Source: Flavobacteriales bacterium (lineage in GTDB: Bacteria; Bacteroidota; Bacteroidia; Flavobacteriales_F; PHOS-HE28). Taken from it: a stretch of 57,781 nucleotides of DNA. Below, in pieces: positions 17,312 through 25,262 of this stretch (its first letter is position 1; every line of letters starts with the position of its first letter). Below the pieces are notes generated by a model. That model was given only the letters and a program-made list of their open reading frames with translations. It was not told the DNA's origin and ran no database searches. Both the position numbers and the translations under genes were made by a program. The stretch spans positions 1 through 57,781 of the forward strand of contig JADKCV010000023.1 of assembly GCA_016718655.1 (NCBI GenBank). The letters run 5' to 3'.

Positions 17312-19006
17312 ATGAAGAAGTCTTTACTCTTGATCGGAGGGCTCAGCTTGGGTTTGACCCAAGCCCAGGCCCAGTGCCCTTCGGGCGAAACACAAGTGAC
17401 GATCCAGATCAACTTGGATCGGTATGGTACTGAGACCACGTGGGAGGCGACCGGCCCCGGTGGCTCACCGGTATACGCCTCTGGTGGACCATACACCGAT
17501 GCGACCGCCAATGGGGTACGTCCGCAGACCCCTGTGCTGATCTGCGTGCCCGATAACACCCAGCTCATCGTCACCGTGGATGATTCCTATGGCGATGGCA
17601 TGTGCTGTGCATACGGCGCCGGCGGGTACTCCGTCCTGGTGGCCGGTAATGAAGTGGCCAGTGGTGGGACCTTCGCCACGACCCAATCCTCCAGCGTGTT
17701 CATCGGTTCGGACCTCGGCCTCGGCACGTTGGGTCTGGAATCGGTTGTTGCTCAAGGCGCGGTGACCATCAGCGGTACCGTGGTGAATACCGGTATCACC
17801 CCTGTTACCGGTTTCACCCTGAGCTACAGCGTGGATGGTGGAGCTGCCGAAAGCACGGAGATCAGCGCTACCCTGCAGCCCGGTGATGTGTACACTTACA
17901 ACCACCCCACCCCGTGGAACGCCACTGTGGGTAACCACACGCTCAATGTGTCCATCAGTGGCATGAACAGTGATGGCGTGGCCAACAACAACAGCTACGA
18001 TGGCACTATCGGAGTAGCCAGCCAAAGTGTGGACCGCATCACCATCATCGAGCAGTTCACCAGCTCGACCTGCCCTCCTTGCGCCAGCCTCAACACCACG
18101 TTCGGCCCGACCTTGTCCGGCCTGAATACGAACGACCTGGGCAGCAACGTGTCGGCCATCAAGTACCATATGAACTGGCCCAGCCCCGGTAACGACCCCA
18201 GCTACAACCCCGATGGCAACACCCGTAAGTCCTACTACGGTGTGAGCGGTATCCCGGACCTGTTCATCGACGGTAAGCCGATGACCGCTACGTCCGCATT
18301 GTACATCCAGGACCAGGCCGACCGTGATGCCTTCCTGAACCTGGGCCTGAGCTACACCTTGGTCGGTAACCAGATCACGGTGACGGCTGACGTGACGCCT
18401 TACGCCACCTTCACCGGTGCACACAAGCTGCACGTGGGTATCGTGGAGAACAGCTATGCCTATGCTGCATCCACCACAACGCAGGATGAGTTCCACTATG
18501 TCCAGCGCAAGATGATGCCGAACGGACAAGGGACCAACTTGGCCACCCTCACCGGTGACCAGACCCAGACGTTCAACCTTTCGCACACGATCACACTCGG
18601 TGGCCCTGCCCAAGGCAACTACAATACCTGGGGCCAGAACCTCGAGAATCTGACCGTGGTGGCGTTCGTGCAGAACACCAGCACCAAGAACATCCTGCAG
18701 GCCAACTTCCTGCCCGTGCTATTGAACGTGGGTGTGAACGAGAACAGCCTGGACCAGCGTTTGCTCGTGTTCCCGAACCCCACGGAGGGCCTGCTGAACG
18801 TTCAGTATGAGGCTCCTAAGACCGGCGTCGCCCAGATCGAGGTGATCAACGTGCTCGGCGAGCGCGTGTTCGAAGCCACCCGTTCCATGGCTGCTGGAAC
18901 CCAGCGCGAGACCCTCGACATGACGAGCCTCAGCGATGGTATCTACTTCGTGAACATCACTGCTGATGGCGTCCGCGCCAGCCGCAAGGTGACCCTGAAC
19001 AAGTAA
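17312..19006 (+). CDS. Omp28-like secreted protein with thioredoxin-type CPPC and type IX sorting domain
   Basis: This 564-residue protein has a signal peptide (SLLLIGGLSLGLTQAQA) and an N-terminal beta-rich region. A long Ig-like stretch precedes an Omp28 domain that starts ITIIEQFTSSTCPPC; CPPC is at residues 254-257, in a thioredoxin-like fold. GVSGIPDLFIDGK is the cis-proline segment. The C-terminal sorting domain begins LLVFPNPTEGLLNVQYEAP and ends SRKVTLNK. It is the first gene of a cluster with a TlpA thioredoxin, a DUF6029 protein and an Omp28 lipoprotein, which points to thiol chemistry at the cell surface. The substrate is unknown. A strong terminator hairpin follows. Confidence 0.88.
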   Translation: MKKSLLLIGGLSLGLTQAQAQCPSGETQVTIQINLDRYGTETTWEATGPGGSPVYASGGPYTDATANGVRPQTPVLICVPDNTQLIVTVDDSYGDGMCCAYGAGGYSVLVAGNEVASGGTFATTQSSSVFIGSDLGLGTLGLESVVAQGAVTISGTVVNTGITPVTGFTLSYSVDGGAAESTEISATLQPGDVYTYNHPTPWNATVGNHTLNVSISGMNSDGVANNNSYDGTIGVASQSVDRITIIEQFTSSTCPPCASLNTTFGPTLSGLNTNDLGSNVSAIKYHMNWPSPGNDPSYNPDGNTRKSYYGVSGIPDLFIDGKPMTATSALYIQDQADRDAFLNLGLSYTLVGNQITVTADVTPYATFTGAHKLHVGIVENSYAYAASTTTQDEFHYVQRKMMPNGQGTNLATLTGDQTQTFNLSHTITLGGPAQGNYNTWGQNLENLTVVAFVQNTSTKNILQANFLPVLLNVGVNENSLDQRLLVFPNPTEGLLNVQYEAPKTGVAQIEVINVLGERVFEATRSMAAGTQRETLDMTSLSDGIYFVNITADGVRASRKVTLNK

Positions 19007-19031
19007 GATCCCTTCCGGGAGAAAAATGATG

Positions 19032-19076
19032 AGGTCGGCGTTCCGGTACGATGTTCGCATCCCCGGACGCCGACCT
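19032..19076 (+). terminator. Long hairpin with UUCG tetraloop after the Omp28 gene
   Basis: The outer stem pairs AGGTCGGCGTTCCGG with CCGGACGCCGACCT (14 pairs, one bulge). Inside, GATG and CATC close a TTCG loop. TTCATTTC follows. It lies between the Omp28 gene and the TlpA gene, so it probably limits read-through into the downstream cluster. Confidence 0.75.
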
Positions 19077-19103
19077 TTCATTTCAACATACCCCTCCAAC
19101 TGC

Positions 19104-19598
19104 ATGAAGAACCTGCTGACCGCCCTGCTCATCGCCTTGGCTCCCTCGTTGCTGATCGCACAGGCCAAACTGCCGTCCGTGACGGTGCAAACCCTGGACG
19201 GAAAGAAGATCAACACGAGCACGTGGTCCAATAACGGAAAGCCCATCATCGTGAACTTCTGGGCTACTTGGTGTGCACCCTGCAAGCGGGAATTGAGCGC
19301 CATTGCCGATAAATACGATACCTGGCAGCAGGAGACCGGCGTGAAGCTCATCGCCGTTTCCATCGATGATGCCCGCAGCATGGCGCGCGTGGCTCCTTAT
19401 GTCAACGGCCAGGACTGGGACTACGATGTGGTGCTGGATCCCAACGGCGATCTCAAACGCGCATTGAACGTGAACAATGTGCCTCACACCTTTCTGATCG
19501 ACGGAAAAGGCGCCATCGTATGGCAACACAACAACTACGAACCCGGTGACGAGAATGAACTTTACCAGAAGGTGAAGGAGCTCGTCGGCAAGAAGTGA
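19104..19598 (+). CDS. TlpA-family thioredoxin-like protein
   Basis: A periplasmic thiol-disulfide protein of 164 residues. The signal peptide covers about residues 1-20 (ends LLIAQA). The redox motif CAPC is at residues 57-60 within VNFWATWCAPCKRE, and VPHTFLIDGKGAIVW supplies the cis-proline loop. ATG 19104 is chosen because the frame above it runs through the terminator hairpin. It is followed after 10 bp by the DUF6029 gene and two genes before the Omp28 lipoprotein, so it may keep the cysteines of the Omp28 proteins reduced; that pairing is an inference. Confidence 0.93.
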   Translation: MKNLLTALLIALAPSLLIAQAKLPSVTVQTLDGKKINTSTWSNNGKPIIVNFWATWCAPCKRELSAIADKYDTWQQETGVKLIAVSIDDARSMARVAPYVNGQDWDYDVVLDPNGDLKRALNVNNVPHTFLIDGKGAIVWQHNNYEPGDENELYQKVKELVGKK

Positions 19599-19608
19599 AC
19601 CTTTACGT

Positions 19609-21297
19609 ATGCGAATCACTCCGGCCCTGAAGCATGGCCCGATCCTGCTTTCCCTGCTTCTGAACGCCCCTGAACTGGCCGCCCAGGATGGTGGACAGGT
19701 ACACGGCAACTTCAGTTCCGACATCCAGTATTACAACGAGGACTCCGCGATCGGTGCCGTGGTGCTACCCCAGAAGATGGGTGCCAACGCATGGGCCAAC
19801 CTCATCTACACGAACGGAGCGTTCGAAGCCGGAGGGCGGTTCGAGAGCTATACCCCACCCTTGGCCGGGTATCCTGCCGGACTTCCCTATTCCGGGTCCG
19901 GCGTCGGTTTCCGCTATGCCCGGTACACCATGAGCGACCTCGAGGTCACGGTCGGTAACTTCTTCGAGCAATTCGGGCAGGGCATGATCTTCCGCAGCTA
20001 CGAGGAACGGTACCTGGGCGTGGACAACGCCATGGATGGTATTCGCGTGAAATACCGTCCGGTACCCGGGTTGATGCTCAAGGGGTTCGTGGGCCAACAG
20101 CGACTGAACTTCGCCAATGAAGCGGTGAAAGGGCCTGGGACCGTGCGCGGTTTCGATGCGGAGATCAGTCTCAGTGAATTCTTCGACAGCACCTGGACCA
20201 GTGCGAACAACCTGATCCTCGGTGGCAGCTTCGTGAGCAAGTACCAAGAGGACCGGGATCCCTTACTGGAGCTTCCCGAGAACGTTGGTGCGTACGCCGT
20301 GCGGGCCAACTTCACCACACCGAAATGGAACCTGTATGCGGAGTATGCTTACAAGATCAACGACCCCAACAACAAGAACGGGTTCATCTACAAGGACGGA
20401 CAAGGGTTGCTGCTCAATGCCACCTACTCCGTCAAGGGCTTTGGCCTTTCCTTGGGTGCCCACTCCTTTGACAACATGTTCTACCAGAGCGACCGCAGTG
20501 CAGCCACTCCGTTCGACCTGAACATCAATTTCCTGCCCCCGTTGGCCAAACAGCATACCTACAACCTGCCCGCCACGCTGTACCCATATGCCACCCAGCC
20601 CAATAGCGAATGGGCGGCACAAGGTGAGCTGTTCTACAAGTGGAAGAAGGGCACCGCCATCGGTGGCAAGTACGGCACCAAGATCGCCCTGAACGCCTCC
20701 TTGGCCTACAGCCAGGATACCACCCGACTGGGCGCGGTGGACGACACCACCGCCCGCAAGGGCTATCGCTCCGAATTCTTCACGCCGGGCGACCGACGCT
20801 ATTTCCAGGATATCAACGTGGAACTGCGCAAGAAGGTGAGCGAACATTGGGAACTCGCGCTCACCTACCTCAACGTGGCCTATGACATCGATATCATCCA
20901 AGGCAAGCCAGGCAAGTCCGTGATCTACACCGATATGTTCATTCTGGAAGGCCTTCACAATTTCAGTGACCGCACCTCCTTGCGTTTCGAACTCCAGCAC
21001 CTGAGCACCAAGCAGGACCAGGGTAACTGGGCCACTGCACTGGCCGAACTCACCTTCAGCCCCCATTGGTTCGTGGCCGCCATGGACCAGTACAATTACA
21101 TCGGCAGCCCCGAACTGGAGGCCAAGGGTCAGGAACAACTCCACTACCCCATCGGTTCCGTAGGCTACATCCGCGGCGGCAACCGCTTCCAAATGAACTA
21201 TGGCCGCCAGCGCGCCGGTATCTTCTGCGTCGGCGGGGTATGCCGTCAGGTCCCGGCGGCGAACGGTCTTACCTTGTCCATCACCAGCACCTTCTGA
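19609..21297 (+). CDS. DUF6029 family outer-membrane protein
   Basis: A 562-residue protein with a signal peptide (LLSLLLNAPELAAQ) and beta-strand-rich sequence throughout, such as GVGFRYARYTMSDLEVTVGN, GLLLNATYSVKGFGLSLGAH and GYIRGGNRFQMNYGRQRAGI, ending in LSITSTF, as in outer-membrane barrels. The pattern FFEQFGQGMIFRSYEER is typical of the DUF6029 family found in Bacteroidota. Its function is unknown. Two cysteines near the C-terminus (FCVGGVCRQ) could form a disulfide. It lies 10 bp after tlpA and 3 bp before the Omp28 lipoprotein gene, so the three are one operon. Confidence 0.85.
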   Translation: MRITPALKHGPILLSLLLNAPELAAQDGGQVHGNFSSDIQYYNEDSAIGAVVLPQKMGANAWANLIYTNGAFEAGGRFESYTPPLAGYPAGLPYSGSGVGFRYARYTMSDLEVTVGNFFEQFGQGMIFRSYEERYLGVDNAMDGIRVKYRPVPGLMLKGFVGQQRLNFANEAVKGPGTVRGFDAEISLSEFFDSTWTSANNLILGGSFVSKYQEDRDPLLELPENVGAYAVRANFTTPKWNLYAEYAYKINDPNNKNGFIYKDGQGLLLNATYSVKGFGLSLGAHSFDNMFYQSDRSAATPFDLNINFLPPLAKQHTYNLPATLYPYATQPNSEWAAQGELFYKWKKGTAIGGKYGTKIALNASLAYSQDTTRLGAVDDTTARKGYRSEFFTPGDRRYFQDINVELRKKVSEHWELALTYLNVAYDIDIIQGKPGKSVIYTDMFILEGLHNFSDRTSLRFELQHLSTKQDQGNWATALAELTFSPHWFVAAMDQYNYIGSPELEAKGQEQLHYPIGSVGYIRGGNRFQMNYGRQRAGIFCVGGVCRQVPAANGLTLSITSTF

Positions 21298-21300
21298 TCC

Positions 21301-22158
21301 ATGCTGCGAACCTTGACCATACTTATCGCGAGCAGCGCGTTACTTGCCGGTTGCGATTACGTGGAGGACCCCACACCGCCGAACGGGAATGGGAACGGTG
21401 GTGGGAATGGCGGAGGTGAAGAGGTGACCCGCAAAGTACTTCTGGAGGACATCACCGGGCACCGTTGTCCCAATTGCCCTAGGGCTGCGCGCACAGCCCA
21501 GGAACTGAAGGAGACCACCTATGGCGATGACCTCATCCTGGTCGCCATCCACGCCGGGTTCTTCAGCAATCCGGTACCCCCCTTTGGCGATGGCCAGTAT
21601 GATACCGACAACCGCACGGAAGCCGGGACCGCATACAATCTTGAGTATGGAGCTCAGAGCTATCCGATCGGACTGGTGAGCCGCAAACCGTACAACGGGA
21701 GCATTCTCGTGAACGATGGTAGCTGGAGTTCCGCCGTGACCGATATCATCGGACAACCCACCGCCTTTGCGCTTCGGATCGATACGATCATTGTGGACGG
21801 GACCAATGTGACCACTGAAGTGGAGTTGCGGCTCTTGGAGGACGTGCAAGGCGATCATAACCTGGTGGTCTACCTGTTGGAGGATCATGTGATCGATTGG
21901 CAGTACGATTCGGAGTCCACTCCTCCGGACCTTCCGCTATACGAGCATCGCCACATCCTTCGGGGCAATTTGAACGGGACCTGGGGAGCGCCGGCTATCA
22001 CAGGGAGTGCATCGGCTGGTGATACCATCCCATTCACCTACACCTATACGTTGCCCGCCAACGTGGTGAACATGAACAACTGTTCACTGGTGGCCTGGGT
22101 GTACAACACGGCCACGGATGAGGTGATGCAGGCGGAAGAACGGAAATTCCAACCCTGA
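21301..22158 (+). CDS. Omp28-related lipoprotein
   Basis: A 285-residue lipoprotein: the lipobox LLAGC puts the acylated cysteine at residue 18, followed by a Gly/Asn-rich spacer (residues 27-40). The Omp28 domain begins VLLEDITGHRCPNCPRA with a CPNC redox-like motif, then AHAGF-type strand IHAGFFSNPVPPFGDG and a beta-rich C-terminal half. No sorting domain is present, unlike the Omp28 protein at 17.3 kb. It closes the TlpA-DUF6029-Omp28 operon. The role in redox or in metal or heme handling is not established. Confidence 0.87.
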   Translation: MLRTLTILIASSALLAGCDYVEDPTPPNGNGNGGGNGGGEEVTRKVLLEDITGHRCPNCPRAARTAQELKETTYGDDLILVAIHAGFFSNPVPPFGDGQYDTDNRTEAGTAYNLEYGAQSYPIGLVSRKPYNGSILVNDGSWSSAVTDIIGQPTAFALRIDTIIVDGTNVTTEVELRLLEDVQGDHNLVVYLLEDHVIDWQYDSESTPPDLPLYEHRHILRGNLNGTWGAPAITGSASAGDTIPFTYTYTLPANVVNMNNCSLVAWVYNTATDEVMQAEERKFQP

Positions 22159-22294
22159 CAACACTTTTTGGCACAGGTCCAGCACCGATCGGAGCGCCCC
22201 GACGTTAATCTTGTCCGCGTCGGTGACCGACAGAGCGATACCACTTGTTATGGGCCGCTCACGGTATTACCTTCAACCTCGCAAAACCCGTTGA

Positions 22295-22513
22295 GTGATG
22301 ATGGACCAGGGTAGGAAGATGATGGAGTTCAGCAAGCAGGTACTGCAGAAAGTGAGCTTTGACAAGCTCCTCTTCAAGAAGGAACTCATCAAGGCGCGCC
22401 GTTGGGTGGGCCAAAGCGATCAACTCGTGCTGAAGGCTTGGTGCCTGGCCACCTTCGGACACCTTTACAAGGATGTGATCCTCGAAGTGTTCCAAACGAC
22501 CATGCGTAGTTAG
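22295..22513 (+). CDS. Small conserved Bacteroidota protein of unknown function
   Basis: A 72-residue, basic, helix-rich protein: EFSKQVLQKVSFDKLLFKKE, then RRWVGQSDQLVLKAW and FGHLYKDVILEVF. I recall similar short proteins in Bacteroidota near queG, but no function is known to me. The start could be any of several ATG codons (22295, 22298, 22319, 22322). Its stop overlaps the convergent queG stop by 4 bp. Confidence 0.65.
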   Translation: MMMDQGRKMMEFSKQVLQKVSFDKLLFKKELIKARRWVGQSDQLVLKAWCLATFGHLYKDVILEVFQTTMRS

Positions 22514-23439
22514 TCGGTCCGACGCAGGAGGTCGAGGTTGCGGACGAGGCCCGCGTATCCGGTGCGTTTGACCGCACTGCCTTCAAATAGTCGGTCGAAC
22601 ACCACTTCGGTCATCCCATGCCATTCGTCCGCTGAGAGTCCCACCAGTTCAGCCTTGGGCGTGAATTCAGGTTCCCGGTGCTGTGCGCTGAACCTGTTCC
22701 ACGGACACACTTGCTGACAGATGTCGCAGCCGAAGGTCCAACCCGCCATGCGCCCTTCGAACTCCTGAGGGATCGCCTCCTTCAGTTCGATGGTGAGGTA
22801 GCTGATGCAGCGGCTGCCGTCGACCCCATAGGGCGTGATGGCCTCAGTGGGGCAGGCATCGATGCAACGCCGGCAGGTGCCGCAATGGTCAGTGGCCGGC
22901 GCATCGGGCTCCAGGTCAAGGTCCAGGATGATCTCGCAGAGGAAGAAGAACGATCCGGCGCCTTGCCTGATCACGTTCGTGTTCTTGCCACGCCAGCCTA
23001 AGCCTGCGCGCTCCGCCCAAGCCTTCTCCAGTACGGGGGCACTGTCCACGAAGGTGCGGAACGCCACCTGCCCGAACTGCTCGGTGATATGCTCCACCAA
23101 GGGCTTCAGGCGTTGCTTCACCACCTTGTGGTAGTCGCGACCGTAGGCATAGGTGCTCAGTTTGGGTGCCTCCGGGTCCAACTGCTTCGGTGGGGTGAAG
23201 TAGTTGTAGGCCAGGCTGATCACGCTCTTGGCGCCGGGCACGAGCTTGGTCGGATCCAGGCGCATGTCGAAGTTGCGTTCCATGTAGCCCATGCTGCCCT
23301 GCTTCCCTTGGCGCAACCACTGTTCCAAGCGTGGCGCCTCCTCCTCCAGGAAGCCTGCCCGTGCCATACCACAAGCCAAGAAGCCCAGCTCGTGGGCCTT
23401 GGCCTTGATCATGGCCGCGCGCTGGCGGGGGTCGGACAT
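22510..23439 (-). CDS. queG: Epoxyqueuosine reductase
   Basis: QueG performs the last step of queuosine synthesis, reducing epoxyqueuosine in tRNA with cobalamin and two [4Fe-4S] clusters. It is 309 residues long. The cluster motifs are CGTCRRCIDACPTEAI and CDICQQVCPWN. The N-terminal part carries GSMGYMERNFDMRLDPT and SVISLAYNYF; AERAGLGWRGKNTNVI is the cobalamin-side signature. A queuosine precursor transporter gene is at 48.7 kb. It is encoded 57 bp downstream of ruvB on the same strand. Confidence 0.95.
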   Translation of the reverse strand: MSDPRQRAAMIKAKAHELGFLACGMARAGFLEEEAPRLEQWLRQGKQGSMGYMERNFDMRLDPTKLVPGAKSVISLAYNYFTPPKQLDPEAPKLSTYAYGRDYHKVVKQRLKPLVEHITEQFGQVAFRTFVDSAPVLEKAWAERAGLGWRGKNTNVIRQGAGSFFFLCEIILDLDLEPDAPATDHCGTCRRCIDACPTEAITPYGVDGSRCISYLTIELKEAIPQEFEGRMAGWTFGCDICQQVCPWNRFSAQHREPEFTPKAELVGLSADEWHGMTEVVFDRLFEGSAVKRTGYAGLVRNLDLLRRTD

Positions 23440-23496
23440 GGCGGGAAGTTAGGACCGGGTTACCTGGCCATCACCGGTCAGAGGGATCAGCGCTGT

Positions 23497-24522
23497 TCAT
23501 TCGAACAGGCTCCCGGGCTTCACCAGCGGTACGCGGCCCAAGTGACGGTAGGCCCTTTCGGTGGCTTGGCGACCCCGCGGGGTGCGCTGCAAGTAGCCCT
23601 CCATGATCAGGAAGGGTTCGTAGACCTCCTCGATGGTGCCCGCCTCCTCACCCACGGCGGTGGCCACGGTGTTCAATCCCACGGGCCCACCAGCGAACTT
23701 GTCGATGATGGCGCCAAGGATGCGGTTGTCCATCTCGTCCAAGCCGTGTGCGTCCACGTTCAGGGCCTTCAGCGCATGCTGGGCGATGGGGAGTTCGATG
23801 GTACCGTCGCTCTGGATCTGGGCGAAGTCGCGTACACGGCGCAGGAGTGCATTGGCGATGCGCGGAGTTCCTCGACTACGACGCGCGATCTCGTCGGCTG
23901 CCTCGTCGATGATGGGCACGTTCAACAGGCCTGCACTGCGCTTGATGATGCCCTTGAGCGTTGCACTGTCGTAGTAGTCCAAGCGGCTATTGATGCCGAA
24001 TCGCGCCCGCAGGGGTGCGGTCAGCAGGCCACTACGCGTAGTGGCACCGACCAAGGTGAAGGGGTTCAGTGCGATCTGTACGGTGCGTGCATTGGGACCT
24101 GCATCGATCACCAGGTCGATGCGGTAGTCCTCCATGGCGCTGTAGAGGTACTCCTCGATCACCGGAGTGAGGCGGTGGATCTCATCGATGAAGAGGACGT
24201 CATGAGGCTCCAGGTTGGTGAGCAGTCCGGCCAGGTCCGCGGGCTTGTCAAGCACTGGTCCACTGGTGATCCGGATACCCACACCCATCTCCTGTGCGAT
24301 GATGTTGGCCAGGGTGGTCTTGCCCAGACCGGGGGGGCCATGGAGCAACACATGGTCCAGGGCTTCGCCACGTTGCTTGGCGGCCTGTACAAAGACCTTC
24401 AGGTTGTCGGTGACCGCACGTTGGCCCGCGAATTCCCCGAATTGACGGGGCCTCAGCACTTGCTCCAACTCCTTATCGGAGGCGGTGCGTTGTTCACTGC
24501 GCGGATCGAAGTCTTCGGCCAT
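23497..24522 (-). CDS. ruvB: Holliday junction branch migration ATPase RuvB
   Basis: RuvB is the hexameric AAA+ motor that drives branch migration with RuvA. Walker A GPPGLGKT is at residues 62-69, Walker B LFIDEIHRL near 110, and the sensor RSGLLTAPLRARFG follows; the winged-helix domain ends the protein. ATG 24522 gives 341 residues, the standard length. A perfect promoter box 12 nt upstream supports this start over one ten codons earlier. Confidence 0.96.
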   Translation of the reverse strand: MAEDFDPRSEQRTASDKELEQVLRPRQFGEFAGQRAVTDNLKVFVQAAKQRGEALDHVLLHGPPGLGKTTLANIIAQEMGVGIRITSGPVLDKPADLAGLLTNLEPHDVLFIDEIHRLTPVIEEYLYSAMEDYRIDLVIDAGPNARTVQIALNPFTLVGATTRSGLLTAPLRARFGINSRLDYYDSATLKGIIKRSAGLLNVPIIDEAADEIARRSRGTPRIANALLRRVRDFAQIQSDGTIELPIAQHALKALNVDAHGLDEMDNRILGAIIDKFAGGPVGLNTVATAVGEEAGTIEEVYEPFLIMEGYLQRTPRGRQATERAYRHLGRVPLVKPGSLFE

Positions 24523-24533
24523 GGATGGTCCTA

Positions 24534-24541
24534 CAAAAGTA
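24534..24541 (-). promoter_or_regulatory. -7 promoter box for ruvB
   Basis: TACTTTTG on the minus strand, a perfect TAnnTTTG match 12 nt before the ruvB ATG, the same short spacing as at deoC. Confidence 0.45.
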
Positions 24542-24554
24542 GCTGACGCCACGC

Positions 24555-25187
24555 CTACTCTTCCGACGAGCGATGGTCCCTCCAGATCTCGCCAAGGAAC
24601 ACGCGCACACCGGCGGTGTATATCGGTGCTGTGATCCGCTCATCGAGAGCTCCACTCAACCGGAAGGCGATACGGAAACCCCACCCCGCCCCCAATCCGA
24701 AATAGCGCCCGAAGCGATACTGTATGGTCATGGCTGGCTCATAGAGCAACAGGGCACTGCGCTGGACCACCTGGCGACGCCCGGCAGTATCCCGGTAGTG
24801 AATGGAACCTCGACCGATCCCGAGTTGCACGGGGATCCGAGCCTCCCAAGGGCCCCGCTGGTAGAAGGCATAGTCCACATAAGGGGTCAGGTAACCCATG
24901 TTCAAACCCGTGTTCACCGTGCCGACGCCTGCAACCTCACGCACGCGCTCCACATCGGTGAACAGGAAGCTGTAACCCAGTCCATACTGGAACCGACGGG
25001 CATGTTCAAGACCCACCTTCGCCCCCCACATGCTCACACGGCTATTGCTGACGAACGACCCGCGGAAGTCCAACTTCGCAACGATCCTGGGCTGCTCCTG
25101 GAGGAAGATCCGGATACTGTCCATGAGTTGTGCCTGTGCGGAAGCACAGACCAACACGGAGACCAAGAGCACATAACGGAGACCCAT
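24555..25187 (-). CDS. Predicted outer-membrane beta-barrel protein
   Basis: A 210-residue exported protein with a signal peptide (YVLLVSVLVCASAQAQ). Alternating strands such as RRFQYGLGYSFLFTDVERV, LNMGYLTPYVDYAFY and YRFGRYFGLGAGWGF fit a small outer-membrane barrel. No family is recognised. ATG 25187 is preferred because the only upstream alternative is a GTG at 25208 buried in a perfect hairpin. It lies 32 bp upstream of ruvB on the same strand. Confidence 0.7.
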   Translation of the reverse strand: MGLRYVLLVSVLVCASAQAQLMDSIRIFLQEQPRIVAKLDFRGSFVSNSRVSMWGAKVGLEHARRFQYGLGYSFLFTDVERVREVAGVGTVNTGLNMGYLTPYVDYAFYQRGPWEARIPVQLGIGRGSIHYRDTAGRRQVVQRSALLLYEPAMTIQYRFGRYFGLGAGWGFRIAFRLSGALDERITAPIYTAGVRVFLGEIWRDHRSSEE

Positions 25188-25195
25188 CAGAACGC

Positions 25196-25225
25196 GGAAT
25201 GTCCGCACAAAGGTGCGGACATTCC
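25196..25225 (-). terminator. Perfect 13-bp hairpin after the act-cox operon
   Basis: GGAATGTCCGCAC, loop AAAG, GTGCGGACATTCC: a perfect inverted repeat 38 bp past the coxA stop codon. No U-tract follows on the minus strand, so it may act as an RNA 3' end stabiliser instead of a classic terminator. Confidence 0.6.
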
Positions 25226-25262
25226 CAAGGCAGGCGGACGACGCTCGTCGCCTATTCCACGT

